DNA from: Amphritea atlantica
GTDB lineage: Bacteria > Pseudomonadota > Gammaproteobacteria > Pseudomonadales > Balneatricaceae
Direction: 5' to 3'
Length of the DNA stretch: 64,000 nucleotides
Assembly (NCBI GenBank): GCA_024397875.1
Contig: CP073344.1
Span: 3,649,001-3,713,000 of the forward strand
Shown: positions 18,563 through 30,496 of the stretch, one piece after another
Numbering within the stretch: the stretch's first letter is position 1
Layout: every line of letters starts with the position of its first letter
Notes under the pieces: generated by a model
What the model was told of the DNA's origin: nothing
The model's input: only the letters and a program-made list of their open reading frames with translations
Database searches by the model: none
Made by a program: the position numbers and the translations under genes

Positions 18563-20242
18563 TTACTTCTTAGCTTCCATCTGCGCCTTGATCAGGTCAC
18601 CGATAGTGGTTGGACCAGCCATCTCAACCGGAGCATCTGCAACCGCTTTGATAGCCGCTTTCTCATCTGCCTGGTCTTTAGCCTTGATAGACAGAGTGAT
18701 AGAACGGTTACGACGATCCAGGTTAACGATCTTCGCTTCAACTTCTTCGCCTACTTTCAGGACAGTAGAAGCATCTTCGATGCGATCGATGCTGATGTCA
18801 GACACTTTCAGGTAACCTTCGATGCCTTCAGCCAGTTCGATGTTAGCGCCTTTAGCATCTACAGACTTAACGATACCTTTAACGATAGTGTTTTTGTCGT
18901 TTGCAGCAGCGTACTCAGAGAACGGATCGCTTTCCAGCTGTTTGATACCCAGAGAGATACGCTCTTTCTCAGCATCGATAGACAGGATAACGGCTTCAAC
19001 TTCTTCGCCCTTCTTGTATTCGCGCAGCGCTGTTTCGCTATCAGCATCCCAAGAGATGTCAGACATGTGAACCAGACCGTCCAGATCATTATCCAGACCA
19101 ACGAAAATACCGAAGTCAGTGATAGTCTTGATAGTACCGGTCACTTTATCACCCGCAGCGAACTGCTCAGCAAAAGTAGACCATGGGTTAGCGATGCACT
19201 GCTTCATACCCAGAGAGATACGACGACGCTTCTCATCAACATCAAGAACCATAACTTCAACTTCGTCGTTCACCTGAACAACTTTAGAAGGATGGATGTT
19301 TTTGTTGGTCCAGGACATTTCAGACACGTGGATCAGACCTTCAACGCCATCTTCGATAGACGCGAAGCAACCGTAGTCAGTCAGGTTAGTTACACGAGCT
19401 GGAACCTTAGTGCCGGCAGGGAAACGAGCCAGGATAGAAGACCATGGATCTTCGTTCAGCTGCTTCAGACCCAGAGACAGACGGTTAGTCTCTTTATCGA
19501 ACTTGATGATCTGTACAGTGATCTCATCACCCGGAGTCAGCATATCGCTAGGATGAGAGATACGCTTCCAGGCCATATCAGTGATGTGCAGCAGGCCGTC
19601 AACACCGCCCAGATCTACGAATGCACCGTAGTTGGTCAGGTTCTTAACGTAACCTTTAACTTGCTGACCCTCTTCCAGGGTACTCAGCAGTTCATCACGC
19701 TGTGCACTGTTAGCTTCTTGCAGAACAGCACGACGAGAAACAACGATGTTGTCGCGCTTCTGGTCCAGCTTAATCAGTTTGAATTCCAGCTCCTGACCCA
19801 TCAGGTGGTCAACGTTCTTAACCGGACGCACATCTACCAGTGAACCTGGCAGGAAGCCATTGATCTTGTTAACTGTAACGGTGAAACCACCCTTAACAGT
19901 ACCGCTGATGTAACCTTTAACAGTTTCTTCAGCTTCAAAAGCAGTTTCCAGAACACCCCAGGACTCAGCGCGCTTCGCTTTTTCACGGGACAGGCGTGTT
20001 TCACCGGAACCATCTTCAACGCTTTCCAGAGTAACCTTAACCATGTCACCCACCTGAACTTCAAGTTCCTGGGCATCATTAAGGAACTGGCTGCGGGCAA
20101 TAACTGCCTCAGACTTCAGTCCAGCGTTTACGGTAACCCAGTCACTATCGATGTCGATAACTTCACCCATAACCAGGGTACCAGGCACCATAGCAACGAG
20201 TTCAAGGGATTCTTCAAATAAGTCAGCAAAGCTTTCGGTCAT
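18563..20242 (-). CDS. rpsA: 30S ribosomal protein S1
   Basis: 559 aa with six S1 (OB-fold) RNA-binding repeats; the last four recur with the pattern GxVxxLTxYGxFVxLGGVDGL. The N-terminal pair binds the 30S subunit through S2 and the later repeats bind mRNA. Length and repeat number equal those of Escherichia S1. Unlike the common order cmk-rpsA-ihfB, neither neighbour is present here: parC lies upstream and a LysE-type gene is convergent downstream. A long leader with hairpins precedes it, in keeping with S1 autoregulation. Confidence 0.97.
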   Translation of the reverse strand: MTESFADLFEESLELVAMVPGTLVMGEVIDIDSDWVTVNAGLKSEAVIARSQFLNDAQELEVQVGDMVKVTLESVEDGSGETRLSREKAKRAESWGVLETAFEAEETVKGYISGTVKGGFTVTVNKINGFLPGSLVDVRPVKNVDHLMGQELEFKLIKLDQKRDNIVVSRRAVLQEANSAQRDELLSTLEEGQQVKGYVKNLTNYGAFVDLGGVDGLLHITDMAWKRISHPSDMLTPGDEITVQIIKFDKETNRLSLGLKQLNEDPWSSILARFPAGTKVPARVTNLTDYGCFASIEDGVEGLIHVSEMSWTNKNIHPSKVVQVNDEVEVMVLDVDEKRRRISLGMKQCIANPWSTFAEQFAAGDKVTGTIKTITDFGIFVGLDNDLDGLVHMSDISWDADSETALREYKKGEEVEAVILSIDAEKERISLGIKQLESDPFSEYAAANDKNTIVKGIVKSVDAKGANIELAEGIEGYLKVSDISIDRIEDASTVLKVGEEVEAKIVNLDRRNRSITLSIKAKDQADEKAAIKAVADAPVEMAGPTTIGDLIKAQMEAKK

Positions 20243-20296
20243 GCTTTTTCCTATACTACAAACACCGGAATTACAGGGTATTTGCAGGGGGTCATA

Positions 20297-20319
20297 CCTG
20301 TATTGTCAGTTGATACAGG
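20297..20319 (-). promoter_or_regulatory. rpsA leader hairpin 2
   Basis: A perfect 7-bp inverted repeat, CCTGTAT and ATACAGG around a 9-nt loop, about 55 nt upstream of the rpsA start. There is no U-tract, so it is not a terminator. The rpsA start itself has only a weak Shine-Dalgarno (TAGGAA), as in rpsA genes whose translation depends on leader structure and S1 feedback. Confidence 0.6.
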
Positions 20320-20383
20320 GCAGTTTAATTATCCTGTGCGGTTGCAGAGACTGACTAAAAAACAACCACGCAGGAGAAGGTTA

Positions 20384-20411
20384 GGCGCAGTATTTTACAG
20401 ATTACTGCGCC
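20384..20411 (-). promoter_or_regulatory. rpsA leader hairpin 1
   Basis: A perfect 9-bp inverted repeat, GGCGCAGTA and TACTGCGCC with a 10-nt loop, lies in the rpsA 5' leader between the probable promoter and hairpin 2. It is not followed by a T-run. It is a candidate structural element for S1 autogenous control, although a protein operator cannot be excluded. Confidence 0.6.
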
Positions 20412-20452
20412 AAGAAGAAAGTAAATGTCACTATCTATCGGTAATTTTAAGA

Positions 20453-20458
20453 ATTATA
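20453..20458 (-). promoter_or_regulatory. Probable -10 box of the rpsA promoter
   Basis: A perfect TATAAT on the minus strand; 17 bp further upstream is a weak -35 (CTTTCA). Transcription from here gives a leader of roughly 200 nt carrying the two hairpins described. Confidence 0.5.
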
Positions 20459-20527
20459 AGGAGCTAAAGCGATTCTGAAAGGGCGGCTTGCCCGCAGACA
20501 AACCGCGCATAACCACCGAACGCGCTG

Positions 20528-20552
20528 AAAAAAGGGAGCTTTCACCCCCTCT
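20528..20552 (-). terminator. Probable terminator of parC
   Basis: Just past the parC stop an imperfect GC-rich hairpin (AGGGGG...CTCCCT on the minus strand) is followed by six T. The stem has one mismatch, so strength is uncertain. Confidence 0.6.
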
Positions 20553-20557
20553 GATCG

Positions 20558-22837
20558 TCAATCCTCCGCATCGGCGGCTACCGCAGAGCTAGCGATAACA
20601 TCCAGAGAATCGACCCGCTGATAACCCCGGGGCAGTTTATTACCCCGACGGCCCCGCTCACCCCGGTAGTGTTCCAGGTCTGCGGGTTTCATCTTCAGGT
20701 GCTGCCGTCCAGAGTTAACCTGCAGAGTATCCTCCGCTGACAGTGTCACCAGCGCTACCAGCAACTCATCCCGGGAAGCCGCTCTGGCGGACGGGATATT
20801 AATGATCTTATTACCTTTACCCCGACCAAGCTCTGGCAGATCTTTCACCGGAAATACCAGCATCCGTCCTTCATTGGTTACCGCGACCAACAGATCGCTG
20901 TCTTTATTTTTCAGCGCCATCGGCGACATAATTTTAGCGCCCTTAGGCAATGTCAGAGCCGCCTTACCGGTACGGGTTTTACTGGTCATATCGGAAATTT
21001 TGGTCACGAAACCATAACCGGCATCCGACGCCAGCAACACCGCATCAGTATCTTTACCGGCAATCGCGCCATCAATGGTGGCCCCCTTTGGCAGCGTCAA
21101 CTTACCAGTAACCGGTTCACCCTGCCCCCGTGCAGAGGGCAGCGTATGCGCTTCAAGCGAGTAGGCCCTGCCGGTACTGTCCATCAAAATGACTGGCTGG
21201 TTCATACGCCCCAGACACGCCAGCTTGAAACCGTCGCCGGATTTATAGCTAAGCCCCTCTGGATCAATGTCATGCCCCTTGGCGGAACGTATCCAGCCCT
21301 GCTTGGAAATAACTGCGGTGATCGGCTCCGCGGTCAGCAGCGCTTTCTCATCCATCACTTTCGCCTCTTCACGGGCAACGATGGGTGAGCGGCGATCATC
21401 ACCATACTCTTTAGCATCCGCTTTCAACTCATCCCGGATCAGCTTGCGCATCAGCTTTTCTGAACCAAGAATCTCTTCCAGGTAGTTACGTTCCTCGGTC
21501 AGCTCGTCGATCTCACCACGGATCTTTATCTCTTCCAGTTTGGCTAATTGACGCAGCCTGATCTCAAGAATCGCCTCGGCCTGAATCTCAGTGATACCGA
21601 AACGTTCGATCATCACCAGCTTAGGCTTCTCTTCGGTTCGGATAATCTCAATAACTTCGTCGATATTGAGGTACGCAACCATCAGGCCCTCAAGAATATG
21701 CAACCGGGCCAGCACTTTATCGAGACGGAACTGTAACCGGCGACGCACCGTTTCAGTACGGTAAATCAGCCACTCGGTAAGGATCTCCCTGAGGTTTTTC
21801 ACCTTAGGGCGACCATCGATACCGATCATGTTCATATTCACCCGGTAGGTGCGTTCCAGATCGGTGCTGGCAAACAGGTGCGCCATCAGCTGTTCAACAT
21901 CGATTCGGTTGGAACGGGGCACTATCACCAGACGGGTCGGGTTTTCATGATCAGACTCATCCCGAAGGTCGGACACCATCGGCAGTTTCTTCTGCTGCAT
22001 CTGCTGCGCAATCTGCTCCAGCACTTTAGCCCCGGACACCTGATAGGGTAACGCCGTGATGACAATATCACCCTGTTCACGGCTGTATACGGCACGGGCC
22101 CGAAGGCTGCCCTTACCGGTCTCATACATCTTCTGCAGTTCATGGCGCGGCGTGATCAGCTCGGCATCGGTGGGCATATCCGGCCCCGGTACTATCTCAC
22201 ACAGCTCAGCGACGCTCATGCCCGGTTTAGACAGCAACTTGATACAGGCTTCAGTCACCTCCCGCAGATTATGCGGCGGAATATCGGTTGCCATCCCCAC
22301 CGCAATACCGGTGGTACCGTTGAGCAGAATATTAGGTAGCCGGGCTGGCAGGGTTAGAGGCTCATCAATGGTGCCATCAAAGTTTGGCCCCCACTCAACC
22401 GTCCCCTGTGCCACCTCTTTGAGCAACACCTCAGCATATTTTGCCAGCTTGGACTCGGTGTAGCGCATCGCGGCAAAGGATTTAGGATCGTCTGGCGACC
22501 CCCAGTTACCCTGACCATCGATCAGTGGATAGCGGTATGAGAACGGCTGCGCCATCAGCACCATCGCCTCATAACAGGCACTATCACCGTGGGGGTGGAA
22601 CTTACCCAGCACGTCACCCACGGTACGGGCAGATTTCTTATACTTTGCCGTGGACTTCAGTCCCAGTTCCGACATCGCATAAACGATACGGCGCTGAACC
22701 GGCTTAAGGCCATCGCCGATATTCGGCAATGCCCGGTCAAGGATGACGTACATGGAGTAATCCAGATACGCCTTCTCGGTATATTCTTTCAGTGACAGGC
22801 GTTCAATGCCTTCATCGATATGTACTGTTCCGCTCAT
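20558..22837 (-). CDS. parC: DNA topoisomerase IV subunit A
   Basis: 759 aa type IIA topoisomerase breakage-reunion subunit. The N-terminal [37 protein letters not shown], the [11 protein letters not shown] segment and the catalytic tyrosine context [15 protein letters not shown] (near residue 120) are present. The C-terminal beta-pinwheel lacks the GyrA box, which supports ParC over GyrA. It decatenates daughter chromosomes with ParE, whose gene lies 61 bp upstream. Confidence 0.96.
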   Translation of the reverse strand: MSGTVHIDEGIERLSLKEYTEKAYLDYSMYVILDRALPNIGDGLKPVQRRIVYAMSELGLKSTAKYKKSARTVGDVLGKFHPHGDSACYEAMVLMAQPFSYRYPLIDGQGNWGSPDDPKSFAAMRYTESKLAKYAEVLLKEVAQGTVEWGPNFDGTIDEPLTLPARLPNILLNGTTGIAVGMATDIPPHNLREVTEACIKLLSKPGMSVAELCEIVPGPDMPTDAELITPRHELQKMYETGKGSLRARAVYSREQGDIVITALPYQVSGAKVLEQIAQQMQQKKLPMVSDLRDESDHENPTRLVIVPRSNRIDVEQLMAHLFASTDLERTYRVNMNMIGIDGRPKVKNLREILTEWLIYRTETVRRRLQFRLDKVLARLHILEGLMVAYLNIDEVIEIIRTEEKPKLVMIERFGITEIQAEAILEIRLRQLAKLEEIKIRGEIDELTEERNYLEEILGSEKLMRKLIRDELKADAKEYGDDRRSPIVAREEAKVMDEKALLTAEPITAVISKQGWIRSAKGHDIDPEGLSYKSGDGFKLACLGRMNQPVILMDSTGRAYSLEAHTLPSARGQGEPVTGKLTLPKGATIDGAIAGKDTDAVLLASDAGYGFVTKISDMTSKTRTGKAALTLPKGAKIMSPMALKNKDSDLLVAVTNEGRMLVFPVKDLPELGRGKGNKIINIPSARAASRDELLVALVTLSAEDTLQVNSGRQHLKMKPADLEHYRGERGRRGNKLPRGYQRVDSLDVIASSAVAADAED

Positions 22838-22879
22838 TTTTTGTCCCGGAGCTTAATAACTCATTGTTCGCGCGATCTT

Positions 22880-22897
22880 CCACTTGGCCAAAAGTGG
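22880..22897 (-). other. Short hairpin in the parE-parC gap
   Basis: CCACTT and AAGTGG form a 6-bp stem with a 6-nt loop between parE and parC. It overlaps the parE stop region and has no T-run. It may only affect RNA stability or translation of parC; chance occurrence is also possible. Confidence 0.35.
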
Positions 22898-22898
22898 C

Positions 22899-25428
<2,530 letters not shown>

Positions 25429-25459
25429 CAATAACCTTTCTGTCTGCGACTATCATTAT

Positions 25460-25475
25460 CTGTATATATATACAT
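25460..25475 (-). promoter_or_regulatory. LexA/SOS-box-like sequence upstream of yqiA-parE-parC
   Basis: CTGT, eight alternating A/T, then ACAT matches the gammaproteobacterial SOS box CTGT-N8-ACAG at all but the last base, including the AT-alternating centre. It lies about 30 bp upstream of yqiA, where a minus-strand promoter (TTTACC and GATAAT-like elements) could sit. Simple AT-rich promoter sequence is the alternative explanation. Confidence 0.4.
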
Positions 25476-25515
25476 GTTTTCGGTAAAGTACCGGAGAGCG
25501 CCGGGCGATGCAACC

Positions 25516-26292
25516 TTAACCCGCGACTCTTTTGACCGAGGTCTCAATCTGCCCGTCCCCGTGTAACGTCAGCCACCGATAGGCCGGCAGACTGAGGACC
25601 GGATCATCTTCCAGAATCAGCTGCTGACAACCGGCCTTAAACTGTACCGAGGTGGCCGGCGTCATAATCACCCGAACATCTCCACGGACAAGCTCCCAGG
25701 GCTGATGGACATGACCATTGATCACCGCTCTGACATTCTGATGCGGCGCCAGAGCTGCCCAGAACTGATCGGCATTGGCCAGCATAATCCGGTCCTGCCA
25801 GTCACTGTCGACCGGCAGAGGATTATGATGCAACACCACGAGACAATGATGAGTAGAATACTGTTGCAGTTGCTGCTCGAGAAAGGTCAGTTGACTCCGG
25901 GACAGACTGCCACCACCCTGACCATCAGGATCGGAAGTACTGTCCAGCAGTATGATCGCCCACCCTTTTGCCACCACCGTACGTTGATTCAGCTGACTCC
26001 CATGCTGATGGCCAGCCTGCAGCATAAGTTGCGCATCATCATGATTACCGGGAATCCAGTAGCTCGGTACCGGCAGATGCGCCAATCGCTGACTCAGCCG
26101 CTGATACCCTTCGGGGCCGCCATGATGTACCAGATCACCGCTACAGATAACCATATCCGCTGCCGGAGTCTGTAAAAGAAGATCATCGATCACCCGATCC
26201 AGATGCCGCTCAACATCAAAACCCTGGTAATCCCGGTCTGGATCATTTTGCAGATGACAGTCGGTAACCTGAGCAATAACCAGTGGGGTCAT
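25516..26292 (-). CDS. cpdA: 3',5'-cyclic-AMP phosphodiesterase
   Basis: 258 aa class III metallophosphoesterase. The dimetal ligands fall in TDCHLQ, CSGDLVHHGG, PGNHDD, VLHHNPLP and NGHVHQPW, in family order. It hydrolyses cAMP and so tunes CRP signalling. The start overlaps the YqiB stop (ATGA), within the conserved nudF-yqiB-cpdA-yqiA-parE order that supports the assignment over other metallophosphatases. Confidence 0.93.
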   Translation of the reverse strand: MTPLVIAQVTDCHLQNDPDRDYQGFDVERHLDRVIDDLLLQTPAADMVICSGDLVHHGGPEGYQRLSQRLAHLPVPSYWIPGNHDDAQLMLQAGHQHGSQLNQRTVVAKGWAIILLDSTSDPDGQGGGSLSRSQLTFLEQQLQQYSTHHCLVVLHHNPLPVDSDWQDRIMLANADQFWAALAPHQNVRAVINGHVHQPWELVRGDVRVIMTPATSVQFKAGCQQLILEDDPVLSLPAYRWLTLHGDGQIETSVKRVAG

Positions 26293-26729
26293 GAAAAGCT
26301 ATACACCGGTTCTGCGGCCTGACCGTGGGTCAGGCAGTGACTGAGCCATTCCCCCAGGTACTGATTCAGCTGCGCTTTCTCATCTTTCTGGTGCATCAGC
26401 GCATTCGGGTAGTTGTACACCCCCCGGAAATGACGCCGGCTTTTCAGGCAGATCACCTCGGCGGCCCGTGCATCATGATACATCCGCACAACCAGGCTGG
26501 GCGCTTCCAGCCAGCTGTTATCGAAGCTTTGCGATACCAGTATCGTAGTAGTATAGGTAAAACGTTCCTCAACCCGCAGGCGCACGATGCTCTGCTGTTG
26601 ATGCCAGTGGACCTCGAACTCGCGCTCGTCGCGCTGCTCAATATCCGGCATCAGCCGCATCAGACGCAGATAGTTGGCCTCACAATCGGCCATCTGCTTT
26701 ATCAGGTCAGGGATATAACGTTTTTTCAT
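26289..26729 (-). CDS. yqiB: DUF1249 (YqiB) family protein
   Basis: 146 aa. It begins MKKRYIPDLIKQMADCEANY as in Escherichia YqiB, with TYTTTILVSQ and ARAAEVICLKSRRHFRGVY in the core and a C-terminal LNQYLGEWLSHCL. Function is unknown; a role in cAMP or nudF-linked control is suggested only by synteny. A GTG four codons upstream is possible but adds residues outside the family pattern. Confidence 0.9.
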   Translation of the reverse strand: MKKRYIPDLIKQMADCEANYLRLMRLMPDIEQRDEREFEVHWHQQQSIVRLRVEERFTYTTTILVSQSFDNSWLEAPSLVVRMYHDARAAEVICLKSRRHFRGVYNYPNALMHQKDEKAQLNQYLGEWLSHCLTHGQAAEPVYSFS

Positions 26730-26766
26730 CTTCTCCAACACTCAGAACACTTAATCAGAGGCTGCT

Positions 26767-27390
26767 TCACACACAACCCCAGCGGTGCAGCAGTTGCTCT
26801 CGATTTAACTGTAACCATTGTACCGCAATTATGGTCGCAGCATTATCAATAGTACCGTTTGCCACCAACTCACACACCTCAGCAAAGGGTAGCACATGAA
26901 CCAGAATATCCTCGCCCTCATCCTGCAGCCCGTGCACGCCACCCACACCCGAGCTATCAACCCGGGCACACAGCAGATCGACATATTCATCACTGCCACC
27001 GGCGCTGGGCAGATAACGGGTAATCGGCACAATATCATAAATAGCGGCGCCCGCTTCCTCAACCGCCTCTCTCAGCGCCACATCTTCAGGGGTTTCTCCC
27101 TCTTCGACTATCCCGGCCACCAGCTCCAGCAACCAGGGGCTATCGGCCTTACTCAGGGCGCCCACACGAAACTGCTCGACCAGCACAATGCGCTCGTTAT
27201 CCGGATCAAACAGTAAAACACAGACCGCATCACCTCGCTGAAACTGCTCACGAACGATCTCTACTTCGCCGCCTTCAAACAATGAGTGACGGATCGTTAA
27301 CCGACTAATTTTGAAAAAACCATCGCAGGTACGCTGCTGCTTAATAATCGCAGCATCCGCCGCGGTAAATCGTGGTTGCCAGTGGGCCAT
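26767..27390 (-). CDS. nudF: ADP-ribose pyrophosphatase (Nudix)
   Basis: 207 aa. The Nudix box runs from GIVEEGETPEDVALREAVEE to AGA, fitting GX5EX7REUXEEXGU. The upstream LVEQFRVGAL and downstream YLPSAGGSDEYVDLLCARV segments are characteristic of ADPRases. It hydrolyses ADP-ribose to AMP and ribose-5-phosphate. First gene of the conserved nudF-yqiB-cpdA series. The 230 bp between it and the GGDEF gene hold no recognised gene. Confidence 0.94.
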   Translation of the reverse strand: MAHWQPRFTAADAAIIKQQRTCDGFFKISRLTIRHSLFEGGEVEIVREQFQRGDAVCVLLFDPDNERIVLVEQFRVGALSKADSPWLLELVAGIVEEGETPEDVALREAVEEAGAAIYDIVPITRYLPSAGGSDEYVDLLCARVDSSGVGGVHGLQDEGEDILVHVLPFAEVCELVANGTIDNAATIIAVQWLQLNREQLLHRWGCV

Positions 27391-27621
27391 ACCGAACTCC
27401 GGACTCAGTCTCTATTTTTTAGTAACAGATTCAGATCTGTATTCAGGACGTCAATATAGCATGTCTGAAGGGCCTGTCTGGAATGTAGGTCTGGAGTGAA
27501 CGTCGGGTGTCAATGTTAGCCTGATATAGCTGAAGAATATGAGCGCAGCCTATTTGAAAAGGAGGCCCGGGACTGGCGTTACTCCCAATGAGAGGTCACC
27601 CGCCTCAGGGAGATAACCGTA

Positions 27622-29388
27622 TCAGTTGATGCGTTGCTTTCGGCGCCGGGAAACAAACAGATAACTGCCATCCCGCTTTTTCGCCTCTTTCTTAGCCTGG
27701 GCGGCAAGCTCCGCCACCTCATGATAACTGATACAGCGGTACGGATCCGGATGCACGACACCGCAGGACAGACTGAGCACAGGATAGAACACCGACTCCC
27801 CTGTACGACTGGCCGCCCAGATACCACCCTGTTCAAGATCTTTCGGGCTATAAAACTCCCGGATCACCAGGTCAAACTGAAGCAGAATTCGTTCGCAGCG
27901 CTCTTTCCAGTCAGCCGTACGGAAGACCACGACAAAGTCATCGCCACCGATATGCCCGGTAAAGTTATCACCATTGGCATTATTGGTTAGCAACTCACCC
28001 AACAACTGTATCAACCGGTCTCCTTTGACATAGCCGTAACTGTCATTGAACGGTTTGAAATAGTTGATATCAAAGTACGCCACCCGAAAATTCTCGGTCT
28101 GTTTAAGCAGCCCATCGATCTCCCGATTGATCGGCACATTACCGGGTAACAAAGTCAGAGGGTTGGCATAACGGGCATTGCGAATCTTCAGTTCAGTGAT
28201 CTTTTTCAACAGATCACGAACATTACCGACGCCCTGATAGTGGCCATCTTTAGTAATAACCAGTCCCTGATGCAGATAAACCGCATCCTGCTCAGTGATC
28301 AGTCGTGAAACCTGTTCCAGGCTGGTATCCGACTCGATAATGATCGCCCTGGTATCCAGAATCCGGGTAACCGGGCGATTTTCATACAGCGCCCGGCCAT
28401 ACTGAGTTGAAAACAGCTCGAGCAGATCAGAGCGGTGTACAGTTCCGATCGGCCGGCCATCTTCAAGCACCGCCAGAATATCGTACAGCGGGTTTTCCCG
28501 GAACAGTTTAGCGGTATATCCCATCTGATCATCGAAACTCAGTGCCGGAGCCGGATGAACCAGCACAGCAGCGGTCTCGGCCATATCCTTTTCACTGCCC
28601 GCCCGCCGCTTACGCGGCAACCACTCATCACTGTTCGTCAGCATTTTCGGGTTCTGAGTTGGCCGCCCCAGATAATATCCCTGACCAATAGTCGCACCCA
28701 GCTCTTTCAGGGTAACCAGCTCGGAACGGGTTTCCACCCCCTCAACAATCACTTTGGAGCCAACACCGTTCGCAATATTGCAGATCGACTTTACAAACTG
28801 ACGTTTCACCGGGTCACGATCGACATTGTGGATAAAGTGCCGATCAATTTTAACGTAGTCCGGTTGCAGCTCTGACCAGAGTTTGAGCCCTGAATAACCG
28901 GTTCCCAGATCATCAACGGCAACTTTAAACCCCATCCGCTTGTAATGATTTATCGCCTCAAGCGTCAGCCCATAATTATCAAACGGATGCTGCTCCGATA
29001 TCTCGATAACGATTGAATCTAACGGAATATCGAGTGACTTCAGCCATTCCGCCGTCAATCCTTGACGGTATTCAGGCGTCCCCAGAAGCGATGCACTGAC
29101 ATTCAGAAACAGTTTTCCGTCCAGCGACAACCGGGCAAAAGCCTCCAGAGAAAGCCTGCGACAAAGCAGCTCCAGCCGAAGCGTCAGGCCGCACTCCATC
29201 GCGGTGCTAAAAAGAAGCTGGGGGGTATACAGTTCACTGTTCTCAGGACCGCGAATCAACGCTTCATACCCGAGCAACTCACCCCGACGCAGATCGACTA
29301 TCGGCTGAAAATGTGGATACAGCTGCTCAGTCTCGATCAGTTCATAAAGCTGTGTATTACGATCAGGTATAGTCTGCGGAGCGGTCAT
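27622..29388 (-). CDS. EAL-CBS-GGDEF cyclic-di-GMP signalling protein
   Basis: 588 aa soluble protein, no membrane helix. An EAL phosphodiesterase domain (about 15-255) has intact EAL at 42-44 and DDLGTGYSGL, EISEQHPF and EGVETRSE motifs expected for catalysis. A CBS pair (about 280-400) follows. The C-terminal GGDEF domain (about 415-585) has GGDDF at 481-485 instead of GGDEF, and the NPLTLLPGN-like motif before it. Domain order EAL first and GGDEF last is uncommon. The EAL part is probably active; whether GGDDF retains cyclase activity is uncertain, since D is conservative. CBS domains may sense adenine nucleotides. Confidence 0.92.
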   Translation of the reverse strand: MTAPQTIPDRNTQLYELIETEQLYPHFQPIVDLRRGELLGYEALIRGPENSELYTPQLLFSTAMECGLTLRLELLCRRLSLEAFARLSLDGKLFLNVSASLLGTPEYRQGLTAEWLKSLDIPLDSIVIEISEQHPFDNYGLTLEAINHYKRMGFKVAVDDLGTGYSGLKLWSELQPDYVKIDRHFIHNVDRDPVKRQFVKSICNIANGVGSKVIVEGVETRSELVTLKELGATIGQGYYLGRPTQNPKMLTNSDEWLPRKRRAGSEKDMAETAAVLVHPAPALSFDDQMGYTAKLFRENPLYDILAVLEDGRPIGTVHRSDLLELFSTQYGRALYENRPVTRILDTRAIIIESDTSLEQVSRLITEQDAVYLHQGLVITKDGHYQGVGNVRDLLKKITELKIRNARYANPLTLLPGNVPINREIDGLLKQTENFRVAYFDINYFKPFNDSYGYVKGDRLIQLLGELLTNNANGDNFTGHIGGDDFVVVFRTADWKERCERILLQFDLVIREFYSPKDLEQGGIWAASRTGESVFYPVLSLSCGVVHPDPYRCISYHEVAELAAQAKKEAKKRDGSYLFVSRRRKQRIN

Positions 29389-29521
29389 CTTGAGCCTGTG
29401 GGCGATTGTTGTTATTTCTCACAGCTTATTAAGCCCGGGTGACAAAGAGATGACAGCAGAGAGGGTTTTATAACTACTCGGGTTAAGCTACAGTCAGCTC
29501 TCACAGGAAAAGGATTTCACT

Positions 29522-30106
29522 ATGACAGGTTTCAGAACTACTCCCCGGTTTTACGCCATTCTGCTGCTCGCCCTCAGCTCGATAAGCTATGCAGACACCC
29601 GGCTTCGTCCCGAGGTCTGGGCATCCCCGGTCATCGGTTCAGAGCTGAACAACTTTTACCGCATCGACAATCATCTCTACCGTTCCGAACAACCCGGCGA
29701 TGAAGCATTCGGCCAGTTGACGGCATTCGGTATTACCGAGGTACTTAATCTGAGGGAGTTTCATAGCGACGATGATGAAGCCCGCAAAACACAGCTAACG
29801 CTCCACCAGCTGAAACTGCGCACCGGCAAGGTCACAGAAGATCAGTTGATTGAAGCACTGAGGATTATCAAAAACAGTAAGGGACCGCTACTCGTGCACT
29901 GCTGGCACGGTTCCGACCGTACCGGCACCGTAGTAGCGACATACCGGATTGTCGAACAGGACTGGAGCAAACAGCAGGCGCTGGATGAGATGATCAACGG
30001 CGGTTATGGCTACCACGCAGCGATCTTTCCCAATCTGGTGGAGCTGATTAATGGGCTGGATGTGGAGCGGATAAAGACAGCATTAAATTCTGAGAAAAAT
30101 CTTTAA
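29522..30106 (+). CDS. Secreted dual-specificity/tyrosine phosphatase-like protein
   Basis: 194 aa. A signal peptide ends near SISYA. The catalytic P-loop HCWHGSDRTGTVVATYRI fits the HCX5R(S/T) signature of cysteine phosphatases, and NLREFHSDDDEARK resembles the general-acid loop region. FYRIDNHLYRSEQPGDEAF is the N-terminal motif of the DUF442/DSP family. AAGGA lies seven bases before the ATG. A periplasmic phosphatase is likely; its substrate is unknown. The reading frame ends at 30106, overlapping the remnant of a convergent gene. Confidence 0.85.
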   Translation: MTGFRTTPRFYAILLLALSSISYADTRLRPEVWASPVIGSELNNFYRIDNHLYRSEQPGDEAFGQLTAFGITEVLNLREFHSDDDEARKTQLTLHQLKLRTGKVTEDQLIEALRIIKNSKGPLLVHCWHGSDRTGTVVATYRIVEQDWSKQQALDEMINGGYGYHAAIFPNLVELINGLDVERIKTALNSEKNL

Positions 30107-30453
30107 CGCTGCAGATAGTTAACCCTTCAAGAGCCTTCAACGCTAAGGGATACTGGCTATCCGCATTATCAATGCTTGACTGCTCATACTCACTAAGCGT
30201 TGTCTTGCGAGCATGATTCTTAAGATGGAGTACAACCGCAACCACAATCATCGCTAAAGAACACCAAAAGACTCCGATAGCGAACAGCTGGAAGTCTTCT
30301 GCGTCCCAGTATTACCGGCCCCGGACACACCAGCGGCAATGCCCGGAACCAGAAACTGCAGCAGCGATTACGGCAAGGAAAGCTAAAATAGTAAAGCTCG
30401 ACGCAACCAGCAGCAAAAGGGTAATAACATAGAAAGTAACGAACTTTTTTCAT
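30048..30453 (-). pseudogene. Decayed small two-helix membrane protein gene
   Basis: From ATG 30453 an A6 run puts the start out of frame; with one A fewer it reads MKKFVTFYVITLLLLVASSF, a membrane helix. The same frame then meets an in-frame TAA (near 30319) and resumes with FQLFAIGVFWCSLAMIVVAV, a second helix, and a polar tail (LKNHARKTTLSEYEQSS). A middle stretch also reads sensibly in the third frame (VPGIAAGVSGAGNTGTQKTS), so at least two indels are likely. It lies directly downstream of the T6SS toxin-immunity pair and may be a lost member of that island. The intact product is not recognised. Confidence 0.6.
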
Positions 30454-30496
30454 AACGCCGACATCTTTGTCGTTTAATTTTCAGAGCCTGTCTATA

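Noticed and set aside
20297..20319. LexA box in the rpsA leader (CTGTAT...ATACAG)
   Set aside because: Half-site spacing is too wide; better explained as an RNA hairpin.
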